NCBI RefSeq assembly: GCF_913061305.1
Contig: NZ_CAJXST010000005.1
Coordinates: 62,001-126,000, forward strand
DNA: 64,000 nucleotides
Source of the DNA: an uncultured Porticoccus sp.
GTDB taxonomy: Bacteria > Pseudomonadota > Gammaproteobacteria > Pseudomonadales > Porticoccaceae
Reading direction: 5' to 3'
The notes beneath the pieces are model-generated. The model ran no database searches and was not told the DNA's origin. It was given only the letters and a program-made list of their open reading frames with translations. The translations under genes and the position numbers were made by a program. Numbering within the stretch: position 1 is the first letter of the stretch; every line of letters starts with the position of its first letter. Of the stretch, positions 26,982 to 38,844 are shown in pieces.

Positions 26982-27542
26982 ATGCACAGGGTTTTAACCG
27001 TCGGGACTTTCTTACTGTTGATGCTGGCCGGTGCCGGATCGGTCGGGGCCGCTGAAGATGTACAGACATTTTCCTCCGATGACAAACGACAACGGTTTCA
27101 CGAGCTGGTGGCTGAATTGCGTTGTCCAAAATGCCAGAACCAGACTCTGGCAGATTCCAATTCCCCTATAGCCCAGGATCTCCGCGGTGAGATCTACCGG
27201 ATGCTGGAAGACGGGAAAACAGACAGTGAAATTGTCGACTTTCTGGTTGATCGTTATGGTGAATTTGTCATGTATCGCCCGCCGGTCAAAAATACCACAC
27301 TGATACTCTGGCTGACGCCATTGCTTCTGGTGGTGATTGGTATTGGTATTTTATGGAGGGTATATCGTCGCCAGTCCATGGATGCGCAGCCTGTAAATAC
27401 CCGGCCCGACGGAGCGCTGGCAACGGCCGGCAGCAGTGAAGCATTATCGGCGAAAGAGCAGGCGCAATTACAAACGCTGCTGGGGGAGAGCGAACAGTCG
27501 GGGTCAGATGATGAGAAAAACAGCGGTGGGGTAGAGCGATGA
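26982..27542 (+). CDS. ccmH: Cytochrome c-type biogenesis protein CcmH (CcmL/NrfF type)
   Basis: Periplasmic thiol-oxidoreductase subunit of the haem lyase. The 186-residue protein has a signal peptide (VLTVGTFLLLMLAGAGSVGA), the conserved LRCPKCQNQTLADSNSPIA with redox cysteines 48 and 51, and a membrane helix at about 106-126. The ATG at 26982 was chosen because it starts the signal peptide; in-frame starts at 26859 and 26940 would add a leader that is not hydrophobic. The stop codon overlaps the ccmI start (ATGA). Confidence 0.92.
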   Translation: MHRVLTVGTFLLLMLAGAGSVGAAEDVQTFSSDDKRQRFHELVAELRCPKCQNQTLADSNSPIAQDLRGEIYRMLEDGKTDSEIVDFLVDRYGEFVMYRPPVKNTTLILWLTPLLLVVIGIGILWRVYRRQSMDAQPVNTRPDGALATAGSSEALSAKEQAQLQTLLGESEQSGSDDEKNSGGVER

Positions 27543-28729
27543 TCTGGTCAATCCTGGCTTCTCTTACCTTGCTGGCCGCTATTTTTGTGATTTATCCGCT
27601 GCTGCGAAAAGCGCCCCGCGTGCAGTCAGAGGAAGGGCAACAGGCCAACATTGTCTTGTTTCGTGAACAGCTGTCGGAGCTCGACCGCCAATTGGCCGAT
27701 GGTGAAATGGATGAGCCGCAGTATCGCGAGCTGGTCGCGGAACAGAAACGCCTGCTACTGGCAGACGAGTCAGATTTACCGGTGACAGAATCCACTCGAT
27801 CCCGTGGCGCCTGGTTGTTGATGGTGGGCCTGTTGCTGGTGCCCCTGTTGGCTTTCAGTCTTTACCAGCAACTGGGTTCCAGCGAGGATGTGCTGATCAG
27901 TGAGCTGATGGAGCAGCGTCTTGTAAACCGGGACAGCGAAGCAGATGCTGAAATCCGCCAGCAGCTGCAACAGAAGATTGCCGGCCGTCTGCAAGACCAA
28001 CCGGATAATGTGTATTACCTTGTTACGCTGGCCCGTATGCTGCTTGAGGACGGTGAGTTTCTACAGTCCAGTGCCACTTACCAGCGTGCTGTGCGGATTG
28101 CTCCCGAAGACGCAGACCTTCAGGCAGAATATGCCCAGGCGGCTTATTTCTCCTCCGGAAACCGTTTCAGTCCTGAAGCTGATTCCGCGCTCGAGAGTGC
28201 ATTGGCCCTTGACCCCAATAATCTCACCGCTCTGGGCCTGAAGGGCATCCGTGCATTTGAATCGGGCGATTATCTCGTGGCGATTGCCAGCTGGCAAAAT
28301 GCCCTGCAGGCGATCCACCCCTCTACGCCCCAGGCTGAATCCCTGAAGGCGGGAATCGAGCGTGCCCGTGAACAAATGGGAGATAACTTGCCCTCCCTGC
28401 GTGTGAATGTCTCATTGGCACCGGAGCTGACTGCCGATTCAGGACAGGTGATTTATGTGTTTGCCCGGGAATGGCAGGGCTCACCAATGCCTCTGGCCGT
28501 GGCCAGATTACAGGTGGCTGACCTGCCGACCACCGTCATTCTTGATGATTCAATGGCAATGCCCAATGGCAAGTTACTCTCTTCAGCTGATCGGATTGAG
28601 GTGGTGGCGAGGGTTTCAGCAACGGGCTCAGTGGCTCCGTCAGCAGGTGATCTGGAAGGTGCCAGCGAGGTCCTCTCCATGAAAAAACAGGGCATTGCCG
28701 CAACCATCCTTATCGACAGGAAATTATAG
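27539..28729 (+). CDS. ccmI: Cytochrome c-type biogenesis protein CcmI
   Basis: CcmI binds the C-terminus of apocytochrome c and delivers it to CcmF/CcmH. The 396-residue protein has an N-terminal membrane helix (about 2-22), a cytoplasmic loop with LSELDRQLADGEMDEPQYRELV, a second membrane helix at about 88-107, and a periplasmic TPR region (QLQQKIAGRLQDQPDNVYYL, VRIAPEDADLQAEYAQA, ALALDPNNLTALGLKG). A C-terminal beta-rich domain follows. It overlaps ccmH by four bases and closes the operon. Confidence 0.94.
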   Translation: MIWSILASLTLLAAIFVIYPLLRKAPRVQSEEGQQANIVLFREQLSELDRQLADGEMDEPQYRELVAEQKRLLLADESDLPVTESTRSRGAWLLMVGLLLVPLLAFSLYQQLGSSEDVLISELMEQRLVNRDSEADAEIRQQLQQKIAGRLQDQPDNVYYLVTLARMLLEDGEFLQSSATYQRAVRIAPEDADLQAEYAQAAYFSSGNRFSPEADSALESALALDPNNLTALGLKGIRAFESGDYLVAIASWQNALQAIHPSTPQAESLKAGIERAREQMGDNLPSLRVNVSLAPELTADSGQVIYVFAREWQGSPMPLAVARLQVADLPTTVILDDSMAMPNGKLLSSADRIEVVARVSATGSVAPSAGDLEGASEVLSMKKQGIAATILIDRKL

Positions 28730-28741
28730 GATCACCGTTGC

Positions 28742-28769
28742 TTGTGGACGCTGCCCAGCTGTGTAAAAT
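28742..28769 (+). promoter_or_regulatory. Possible promoter of smc
   Basis: TAAAAT (28764-28769, one mismatch) with a poor -35 TTGTGG (28742-28747) at 16-base spacing, about 90 bases upstream of smc. Weak -35, so only tentative. Confidence 0.3.
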
Positions 28770-28859
28770 CGCAGTTTTCCAGTCGTCCGATAACGACCGG
28801 CTGATACGGCTGTCAATGCAACAAAACTTCTGGCAGGAATGCCATTAAAAAGAGACATC

Positions 28860-31800
28860 ATGCGCCTCAAATGTATCAAACTGGCAGGCTTCAAGTCGTT
28901 TGTTGACCCGACCACTGTGTCTTTTCCAAGCAACCTCTGTGCCGTTGTCGGTCCGAATGGTTGCGGCAAATCCAATATCATTGATGCAGTGCGTTGGGTT
29001 ATGGGCGAAAGTTCTGCCAAACATTTGCGCGGCGAGTCCATGACCGATGTCATTTTTAACGGTTCCGGTGGGCGAAAACCTGTGGGCCAGGCTTCGATAG
29101 AACTGGTCTTTGACAACTCCGATAGCACTCTGGGTGGCGAGTATGCGAGCTGGAGTGAAATTTCCATCAAGCGCAAAGTCACCCGAGATGGCCAATCCCA
29201 ATACTACCTGAACGGCAGCAAATGCCGTCGACGGGATATCACGGACATATTTCTCGGTACCGGGCTGGGCCCGCGCAGCTATGCCATCATTGAGCAGGGC
29301 ATGATTTCCAACTTGATTGAAGCCCGCCCCGATGAGTTGCGTGTTTATATCGAAGAAGCTGCGGGGATTTCAAAATACAAGGAGCGTCGACGGGATACAG
29401 AAAACCGCATCCGTCGCACCCAGGAAAACCTGGAGCGCCTCACCGATATCCGCGAAGAGCTGGGTCGGCAACTGGGCCGACTGGAGCGCCAGGCGCAGGC
29501 CGCTGAGAAGTACACCGAATTCAAAAAGGAAGAGCGCCGAATCAAGGCAGAGCTGCAAGCGCTTCGCTGGCGATTGCTGGAGGAACAGATTGTCGAGCGC
29601 CGCCAGGTCATTTCCGGTTTTGAGTTAAAGGTTGAGGCACTGGTTACCGAACGCAGTGCTTGTGATACAGCGGTGGAGCGTCACCGTACCGAGTACACGG
29701 AGTCGGGTGACAGGTTTAACGAGGTGCAGGGGCGCTATTACAGCATTGGCGCTGAGGTGGCAAGAATCGAGCAGGCCATCCAGCATGTGCAGGATCGGGC
29801 CCGCGAACTGCAACAGGACCTGATGCAAACGGACCGTAATTTTGCCGAGTCTGAAGAGCATCTGCGTGTCGATCGAGAGAAGGCTGAGAGGTGGCAGGGT
29901 GAATTGCTGGAAATCGCGCCTCAGTTGGAAAAGGCGAATGCCGCCGAGAAGCTTTCCCAGAGTGCATTAGGTCTGGCTGAGGAAACCATGCAGGCTTGGC
30001 AATCCCAGTGGGACGAGTTCAATCTCAGATCCGGCGAGCCCCGCCAACAGGCGGAAGTAGAGCAGTCCCGTATTCAACACCTGGAACAGGCGTTGCGTCG
30101 ACTGGCCGAGCGGATAGAGGCAGTGCAACAGGAATATCAGGGCCTTAGTGACAGTCCGGTGCAGGAAGAAATTGCCTTGGTACAGGCGCAGCTGGCGGAG
30201 GTCGAGCTGGCCCTCGGAGATCAGCAGGCACGTCTGGATAGCCTGAATATTGAGGTTGAAAATACCCGCCAGAAAAGTCTTGAAATTGGCGCTGAGCTGG
30301 ATCAACAACGGGGCCAACTGCAGGCCATGCTTGGCAGACAGTCATCGCTGGAGGCGCTGCAGCAGGCTGCATTAGGTGGCGAGGGTGACCAGCAACAGTG
30401 GATCGAGAACCAGGAACTGACCGGACACCCGAAACTGGCAGAAACCCTTCAGGTGGAGCCGGGTTGGGAAACGGCTGTGGAAACAGTGTTGGGTAATTAC
30501 CTGCAAGCGGTTTGCGTTGATGATTTCACCTCGATGAGCCGTCAGCTCGATACGTTCGGCAAGGGGCATCTGGTTTTGCTGGATCGCGCCGGAAGTGATG
30601 TGAGTCAACCGGCATTAGCCAGCTCTCTGGCCAGCAAAGTCACGGGTGAATGGGCCGGGTCATTATTAACTGGCGTGTTGGTCGCTGAAGATCTCTCTGC
30701 AGCATTGTCGATGCGCAAGACGTTGGCCGCAGCGGAATCTGTCATCACGCGAGACGGATTGTGGCTCGGTGCCAACTGGCTCAGGGTGGCTCGCGATCAG
30801 GATGCCCGTGCCGGTGTTTTAAAACGACAACAGGCACTCGAGTCACTGACCCGTGAGCTGTCTGAATGTCAATCGATTATTGATGTGCAGTCTGACGAGA
30901 AAAGTACCACAGAGCAGGTATTGCGGGAGCTCGAAGTCAGTCGCGAAGAAATTAGCCGCGACATGACTGAGCAGCAGCGCCACTACGCGGAGCTTCGCTC
31001 CGTGCTGGCTGCCAATCAGATGCAGGTGGAGCAGTTTGCTGCCCGTCGCACCCGCGCCGAAAATGAGCTCAATGAAGCGTTGCAGCAGCAGCAACTGGAG
31101 CAGGAAAATCTCAAAACTGCCCGACAATCCCTGTCAGTCGCCATTGAAATGATGGAGCAGGATAGCGTCCGGCGTGAGCAGTTGCTGCAGCAGCGAGACA
31201 GCTTTCGCGCTGAGCTCGATCAGGCGCGGCAGGCCGCCCGACACGACCGCGATCACTGCCATGAGCTGGCCATGCGGGAAAAGTCGGTCAGTACACAGTT
31301 GCACGCTATCCTCGAGGGAATTGAGCGTTTGCAGGTGCAGGTGGCCCGGCTTCAGGAGCGCCGCGAACAGCTGCATGCGGTATTCAATCAGCATGAAGAT
31401 CCGACACTGCAACTTCAGGAAGATCTGGCTGAGCAATTGGAGCGGCGTCTGACAGTAGAGAGAGAGCTCACCACTGCGAGACAGGCACTGGAGACGATCG
31501 AAGAGCAAATGCGCGAAACCGAAAAACGGCGTAGCCAGCTGGAGCAGCAGATACAGACCGAACGGGTGGAGCTGGAACAGCATCGGCTTTCCGCCCAGGA
31601 TCTGGCTACTCGCAGTAAAACGATTGCGGAACAAATCAGTGAGCATCGCTTTGACCTGGATGGTCTGCTGGCGGCGCTACCGGATGATGCGGATCTCTCC
31701 CAGTGGGAGGGCGAACTGGAGCGGGTGGCCAACCGCATTCAGCGGCTTGGTCCGATCAACCTCGCTGCAGTTGATGAGTTCAAGCTGGAGTCGGAACGAA

Positions 31801-32360
31801 AAACGTATCTGGATGCCCAAAATGCCGAGCTTGAAGAAGCGCTGCAGACGCTTGAGGATGCAATCCGAAAAATTGACAGGGAAACCCGCACCCGATTCAG
31901 GGAGACCTTTGATCTGATCAACAGCTCCCTGCAGGAACTGTTCCCTAAATTATTTGGTGGCGGTCACGCCTATCTGGAACTGACGGGGGATGACCTACTG
32001 GATACTGGCGTTACGATTATGGCGCGACCACCGGGTAAGAAAAATACTACCATTCACCTGTTGTCGGGCGGTGAAAAAGCCATGACAGCTATTGCACTGG
32101 TGTTTTCAATTTTTGAATTGAATCCTGCGCCATTTTGTATGCTTGATGAGGTGGACGCACCGTTGGATGACGCGAATGTTGGCCGCTATGCCAGAATGGT
32201 GGAAGAAATGTCTGCCAGAGTGCAATTTATTTACATATCCCACAACAAGATTGCCATGGAAATGGCCAATCAGTTGATGGGGGTTACCATGCATGAACCT
32301 GGGGTGTCACGTTTGGTCAGTGTGGATGTTAATCAGGCCGTGGAGTTGGCGGAAGCCTAG
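28860..32360 (+). CDS. smc: Chromosome partition protein Smc
   Basis: SMC ATPase of the Smc-ScpAB condensin that organises and segregates the chromosome. The protein is 1166 residues from the ATG at 28860, which gives the canonical N-terminus RLKCIKLAGFKSFVDPT; an in-frame ATG at 28839 would add seven residues. Walker A is GPNGCGKS at 31-38. Two long coiled-coil arms (about 165-480 and 660-1000) flank a hinge domain near 500-640. The C-terminal head has the signature LLSGGEKAMTAIALVF and Walker B FCMLDEVDAPLDD. scpA and scpB are in this window at 53-55 kb. It is followed by zipA and ligA, as in Pseudomonas. Confidence 0.97.
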   Translation: MRLKCIKLAGFKSFVDPTTVSFPSNLCAVVGPNGCGKSNIIDAVRWVMGESSAKHLRGESMTDVIFNGSGGRKPVGQASIELVFDNSDSTLGGEYASWSEISIKRKVTRDGQSQYYLNGSKCRRRDITDIFLGTGLGPRSYAIIEQGMISNLIEARPDELRVYIEEAAGISKYKERRRDTENRIRRTQENLERLTDIREELGRQLGRLERQAQAAEKYTEFKKEERRIKAELQALRWRLLEEQIVERRQVISGFELKVEALVTERSACDTAVERHRTEYTESGDRFNEVQGRYYSIGAEVARIEQAIQHVQDRARELQQDLMQTDRNFAESEEHLRVDREKAERWQGELLEIAPQLEKANAAEKLSQSALGLAEETMQAWQSQWDEFNLRSGEPRQQAEVEQSRIQHLEQALRRLAERIEAVQQEYQGLSDSPVQEEIALVQAQLAEVELALGDQQARLDSLNIEVENTRQKSLEIGAELDQQRGQLQAMLGRQSSLEALQQAALGGEGDQQQWIENQELTGHPKLAETLQVEPGWETAVETVLGNYLQAVCVDDFTSMSRQLDTFGKGHLVLLDRAGSDVSQPALASSLASKVTGEWAGSLLTGVLVAEDLSAALSMRKTLAAAESVITRDGLWLGANWLRVARDQDARAGVLKRQQALESLTRELSECQSIIDVQSDEKSTTEQVLRELEVSREEISRDMTEQQRHYAELRSVLAANQMQVEQFAARRTRAENELNEALQQQQLEQENLKTARQSLSVAIEMMEQDSVRREQLLQQRDSFRAELDQARQAARHDRDHCHELAMREKSVSTQLHAILEGIERLQVQVARLQERREQLHAVFNQHEDPTLQLQEDLAEQLERRLTVERELTTARQALETIEEQMRETEKRRSQLEQQIQTERVELEQHRLSAQDLATRSKTIAEQISEHRFDLDGLLAALPDDADLSQWEGELERVANRIQRLGPINLAAVDEFKLESERKTYLDAQNAELEEALQTLEDAIRKIDRETRTRFRETFDLINSSLQELFPKLFGGGHAYLELTGDDLLDTGVTIMARPPGKKNTTIHLLSGGEKAMTAIALVFSIFELNPAPFCMLDEVDAPLDDANVGRYARMVEEMSARVQFIYISHNKIAMEMANQLMGVTMHEPGVSRLVSVDVNQAVELAEA

Positions 32361-32377
32361 GGCCTGTTAACAGGCCC
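32360..32377. repeat. 18-bp perfect palindrome after smc
   Basis: GGGCCTGTTAACAGGCCC starts at the last base of the smc stop codon. It could form a stem in the mRNA but has no T-tract, so it is not a standard terminator. A shorter CCGG-based repeat follows (32377-32393). Confidence 0.55.
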
Positions 32378-32469
32378 CGGTAAATTACCCCGGTTGACCA
32401 GGCGGCTATTGCTGTTGCCGTAAGGTTATTAAATTCGCAAAGCGAAATTTTGACAGGATAAAAAAGACG

Positions 32470-35501
<3,032 letters not shown>

Positions 35502-35580
35502 AAAACAACAATTTCACTGTCTCCTGAATAGCTGCTTTGTGAGCCCTTAAAGGCACTTTTTCTGACTGTTTTTATCGCAA

Positions 35581-36822
35581 ATGACTGACAACCCTAACGC
35601 CTTAACGGAGAGTCCGACCGGCAGCTTTCGTTTTTACCTGCAGGGTATGGGCGTGAGCTCCTTTGCGCACGGTTTGCAAATCGTGCTGTTTCCCTGGCTG
35701 TTGGTCGGTGTCTTGAATGAACCGGCCGAGCGTGTTGGTATCGCGCAGATGGCCCTGATGCTGCCACAGCTGCTATTTGTATTGTGGGGTGGTGTCATGT
35801 CGGATAATCGCCACCCCGGACAGCACCTGTTTCGGCTTTACCTGCTCTATAATCTGCCTTGCCTGTTGCTGATGGGAACACTGTGGTCAGGGCAGCTATC
35901 CTTCAGTGTGATGCTGCTCTACGGGGTCTGTTTTGGCACCATCACCGCGTTTGTGCAGCCCGCCAGGGAAAGTCTGTTGTCGCGTGTTGTTGACGGTCAG
36001 TTGCAACAGGCTGTCGCGAGGGCCTCTTTTGTGCAGTTTACCGCCCAAAGTGCCGGTATTCTGCTGGCCGGCTATATGGATCGCATCGGCCTGTTGCCGT
36101 TGATTGGTCTTCAATTGGTAATGCTGGCCACTTCCGGCTGGTTGCTGCGAAACAGTCTCGGTTATTTGCCTGAGAGCAGTATGGGACGCCGCGGTTCTAC
36201 GTGGGTGGACATGATGTCCGGCTTGAAACTGGTTTGGCATCACCGGCGGTTATTTCAGTTGATGATGGTGGTTGCGGCAACCGGTTTTCTCGGTTTTGGG
36301 CTCTACCTTGTTGCCATGCCCCTCCTGACCCGTGAGGTTTACCAGCAGGGGGCGTCCTTTTTTGCGTCCATCCAGTTTACCTTTATGTTGGGTGTGATCA
36401 TTTCCAATGTGATTATTATTCGACTGGTGGGGCGGTTCAGACAGCCCGGCAGAGTGCTGTTGGCCAGTTTGCTGATACGTGGACTATTTCTGATCATCAT
36501 CGCCCTTCACCCACCCGTCTGGCTATTATTTTTACTGGTGTTGCTGTGGGGTGGCGCCTCGGGGGTTGCAATGATGCTGGGCCGCTCTCTGACCCATGAG
36601 GAGTCACCTCAGAAGTATCGGGCAAGGGTAGTCTCTGTTTACCAGTTATCGCTGTTTGGTGCTGCGACAGTCGGTGCGTGGCTCAGCGGTCATGCCATTG
36701 CCTCCGTGGGGGTGCTGGCAGCCATTGGTACGTTGGGCGCATTGACCGTAGTGGCGGCGTTGGTTGCCATTAAGTTCAGCGATCTCTGGCAACCATTACC
36801 CAACGACTCTCGTGAAGGTTGA
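35581..36822 (+). CDS. MFS transporter
   Basis: A 413-residue major facilitator protein with about 12 predicted membrane helices. The loop after the second helix (VLWGGVMSDNRHPGQ) carries the GGxxSDR-like MFS signature. The FVQPARESLLSRVV segment resembles the EntS/MFS_3 subgroup, which includes siderophore exporters, but the substrate cannot be told from sequence. It lies 79 bp after ligA and is convergent with the RNA methyltransferase gene. Confidence 0.8.
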   Translation: MTDNPNALTESPTGSFRFYLQGMGVSSFAHGLQIVLFPWLLVGVLNEPAERVGIAQMALMLPQLLFVLWGGVMSDNRHPGQHLFRLYLLYNLPCLLLMGTLWSGQLSFSVMLLYGVCFGTITAFVQPARESLLSRVVDGQLQQAVARASFVQFTAQSAGILLAGYMDRIGLLPLIGLQLVMLATSGWLLRNSLGYLPESSMGRRGSTWVDMMSGLKLVWHHRRLFQLMMVVAATGFLGFGLYLVAMPLLTREVYQQGASFFASIQFTFMLGVIISNVIIIRLVGRFRQPGRVLLASLLIRGLFLIIIALHPPVWLLFLLVLLWGGASGVAMMLGRSLTHEESPQKYRARVVSVYQLSLFGAATVGAWLSGHAIASVGVLAAIGTLGALTVVAALVAIKFSDLWQPLPNDSREG

Positions 36823-36827
36823 TCGGT

Positions 36828-37619
36828 TCAGCAGGATTCGCGAAAAGCCAGCAGGGCTGCAGTGACTGCCACATTCAGTGATTCCACGCCATTGTGCATG
36901 GGAATACGAAGGTGGGTTGTACAGCAGTCGTTGACAGTTTTGGAAACCCCTTCTGTTTCATTGCCCAGCACATAAATGACTGGTGTTTTCGGTCGGAAAT
37001 CAGTGAGTGTGCTTGCTCCGTGGGAGGACAGTGCGCAGCAGGTGACGCCCCGTTGCTTGAGCACCTCAAGCGCCTCTGTCAGATTGTCGCAGTGAATCAG
37101 TCTGCTCTTGAACAGTGTTCCCGCGCTGGCCTTTATGACCAGCGGAGAAATGGCGGCAATACCCTGGGCGGGTAACAGTAGACCATGGCAGGGGCTGGCG
37201 GTTACCGAGCGGATAATCATGCCGAGATTTTGTGGATTGGTGATCCCGTCCAGCGCAATCAGGCTGTAATTGCCCGCTGGTGGTTTGGCGAGAAAGTCTT
37301 CCAGCAACAGGTGGTGGGGGCAAGCCAGATCCGCTGCCACGCCTTGATCCTGCTTGCCGTTGCGAGAAATACGCGACAGCGCCTGACGGCTGTGAAACTT
37401 TATCTCCACGCCCCGAACTTCGGCCAGTTTCATGATCTGGGCAATGATACCCCCCGTCTGATTGGACTCGGCAAGGTGGAGCCGGTAGCAGGGAATGTTA
37501 TGGTCTTCGAGTGCTTCGAGCACCGGCTTTCGCCCATAGATGGTGAGCATTTTGTCAAAGAAACGCTTTCGCTCGAGATACTCGCCCCTTTGGGCGGGCG
37601 CATTATAATGCTGTGTCAT
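36828..37619 (-). CDS. TrmH (SpoU) family RNA methyltransferase
   Basis: A SPOUT-class, SAM-dependent 2'-O-ribose methyltransferase. The C-terminal domain has the three family motifs: DGITNPQNLGMIIRSV, VIYVLGNETEGVS and IPMHNGVESLNVAVTAAL. The N-terminal part contains a substrate-binding domain starting at LTIYGRKPVLEAL, similar to RlmB. The start is uncertain: ATG at 37619 gives 263 residues, ATG at 37550 gives 240 and begins at the usual RlmB-like N-terminus. Neither has a clear Shine-Dalgarno. Target RNA unknown; the typical rlmB context (rnr) is not present. Confidence 0.88.
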   Translation of the reverse strand: MTQHYNAPAQRGEYLERKRFFDKMLTIYGRKPVLEALEDHNIPCYRLHLAESNQTGGIIAQIMKLAEVRGVEIKFHSRQALSRISRNGKQDQGVAADLACPHHLLLEDFLAKPPAGNYSLIALDGITNPQNLGMIIRSVTASPCHGLLLPAQGIAAISPLVIKASAGTLFKSRLIHCDNLTEALEVLKQRGVTCCALSSHGASTLTDFRPKTPVIYVLGNETEGVSKTVNDCCTTHLRIPMHNGVESLNVAVTAALLAFRESC

Positions 37620-37659
37620 TGTGTGCAACCGGTAATCGATAAACCCGTATTATAAGCCT

Positions 37660-38025
37660 ATGCAGAAGTTAACCGATAAACAGTTAGATCATTTCAGGGA
37701 TATGTTGGAACGCTTGCGGATCGAGCTCCGTGAGTCGCTGGATCTATCCACAGATGCGAGCCGAACCGTGGCCCTCGACCAGACCATGGTCGGCAGGTTA
37801 TCGAGAATGGATGCACTGCAACAGCAGCAGATGTCCCATGCCAGTAGAGCTGCTTATCGCAAGCGCCTGGTGGCGGTAGAGCAAGCTTTGCGGTTACTGG
37901 ATGACGGGGAATACGGTTGGTGTGAGCAATGCGGCGAGCTGATTGATACCCGGCGGCTTGAGATAAAACCTGAATCGGCTCGCTGTATTGGTTGTCAGCA
38001 GCGCAGTGAAACCGGGGAAACCTGA
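37660..38025 (+). CDS. DksA/TraR family zinc-finger protein
   Basis: A 121-residue DksA-like protein that may bind the RNA polymerase secondary channel. The N-terminal half is helical (RDMLERLRIELRESLDL), followed by a C4 zinc finger with CEQC and CIGC separated by 17 residues (ELIDTRRLEIKPESAR). It lacks the coiled-coil length of DksA proper. No Shine-Dalgarno is visible before the ATG, and a TATTAT hexamer lies seven bases upstream (37648-37653), so a leaderless or very short-leader transcript is possible. Confidence 0.85.
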   Translation: MQKLTDKQLDHFRDMLERLRIELRESLDLSTDASRTVALDQTMVGRLSRMDALQQQQMSHASRAAYRKRLVAVEQALRLLDDGEYGWCEQCGELIDTRRLEIKPESARCIGCQQRSETGET

Positions 38026-38031
38026 TGCTGC

Positions 38032-38063
38032 AAAGTTCGTTAACTGAAAAGTTCGTTAACTGA
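38032..38063. repeat. 16-bp tandem duplication at the end of pdxJ
   Basis: AAAGTTCGTTAACTGA occurs twice with no gap (38032-38047 and 38048-38063). The second copy contains the pdxJ stop codon on the minus strand; the first lies between the convergent DksA-like gene and pdxJ. Confidence 0.95.
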
Positions 38064-38841
38064 TTTCTTGCGGATTTGTCGCCGATTCAAGAATGGCTTT
38101 GTAGGCTTTGATGGTTTCTGCCAGCCCCAGAGTAATCGCGTCCACAATCAGCGCGTGACCGATTGAGACTTCTTTCAGGCCGGGAATGGTCGAGAACCTG
38201 GGCAGGTTGTGCAGGTTGAGGTCGTGTCCGGCATTGACACCCAGACCGAGTTCTGTGGCCAGTAGCGCCGCCCGTCGGTGCTGTTGATACAGGTTTTCCA
38301 GTGTATCCGGGGCACTACTGTTCCAGGCTGCGGCATAGGGACCGGTATACAGCTCAATACGGTCCGCACCGAGCTGTTTTGCCAGCTCAATCTGTTCAGG
38401 AATGGGATCCATAAACAGGCTGACCCGGATTTTGAGAGACTTCAGTTTTTCGATAACCGGTAATAGTTTGTCTGCTGTTTTGGTCAGATCAAAACCGTGA
38501 TCAGAGGTGAGTTGGTGATCCGTATCCGGCACCAGTGTGCACTGGTCGGGCAGTGCGGATTCTGCGAGCGCTGTCAGGCCTGGATAATCGCCTTTCTGTG
38601 CTGCAAACGGATTGCCCTCAACATTGAATTCTATTTCAGGTAAAGGTTTGAGCAGCTCGGCCAGTTGCAATACATCGCCGGGTCGGACATGGCGCTGGTC
38701 CGGTCTGGGGTGCACCGTGATGCCGTTCGCGCCATGGCTGATACAGGCCCTGGCATGCTCCATCAGATCCGGGTAGTTCCCTTCACGGGAGTTGCGAATC
38801 AGGGCGATTTTATTGAGGTTGACGCTGAGGGCGATACTCAT
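38056..38841 (-). CDS. pdxJ: Pyridoxine 5'-phosphate synthase, atypical (Bacteroidetes-like) form
   Basis: PdxJ condenses 3-amino-2-oxopropyl phosphate with deoxyxylulose 5-phosphate to make pyridoxine phosphate. The 261-residue TIM-barrel protein keeps the NGITVHPRPDQRH motif, TLVPDTDHQLTSDHG, RIELYTGPYA and LGVNAGHDLNLHNL. The N-terminal motif reads VNLNKIALIRNSR instead of the VNIDHVATLRNAR-type sequence of E. coli, a form I associate with Bacteroidetes. It is the last gene of a minus-strand operon, three bases after the cyclophilin gene, rather than in the usual rnc-era-recO-pdxJ cluster. Confidence 0.9.
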   Translation of the reverse strand: MSIALSVNLNKIALIRNSREGNYPDLMEHARACISHGANGITVHPRPDQRHVRPGDVLQLAELLKPLPEIEFNVEGNPFAAQKGDYPGLTALAESALPDQCTLVPDTDHQLTSDHGFDLTKTADKLLPVIEKLKSLKIRVSLFMDPIPEQIELAKQLGADRIELYTGPYAAAWNSSAPDTLENLYQQHRRAALLATELGLGVNAGHDLNLHNLPRFSTIPGLKEVSIGHALIVDAITLGLAETIKAYKAILESATNPQEIS

Positions 38842-38844
38842 GTT

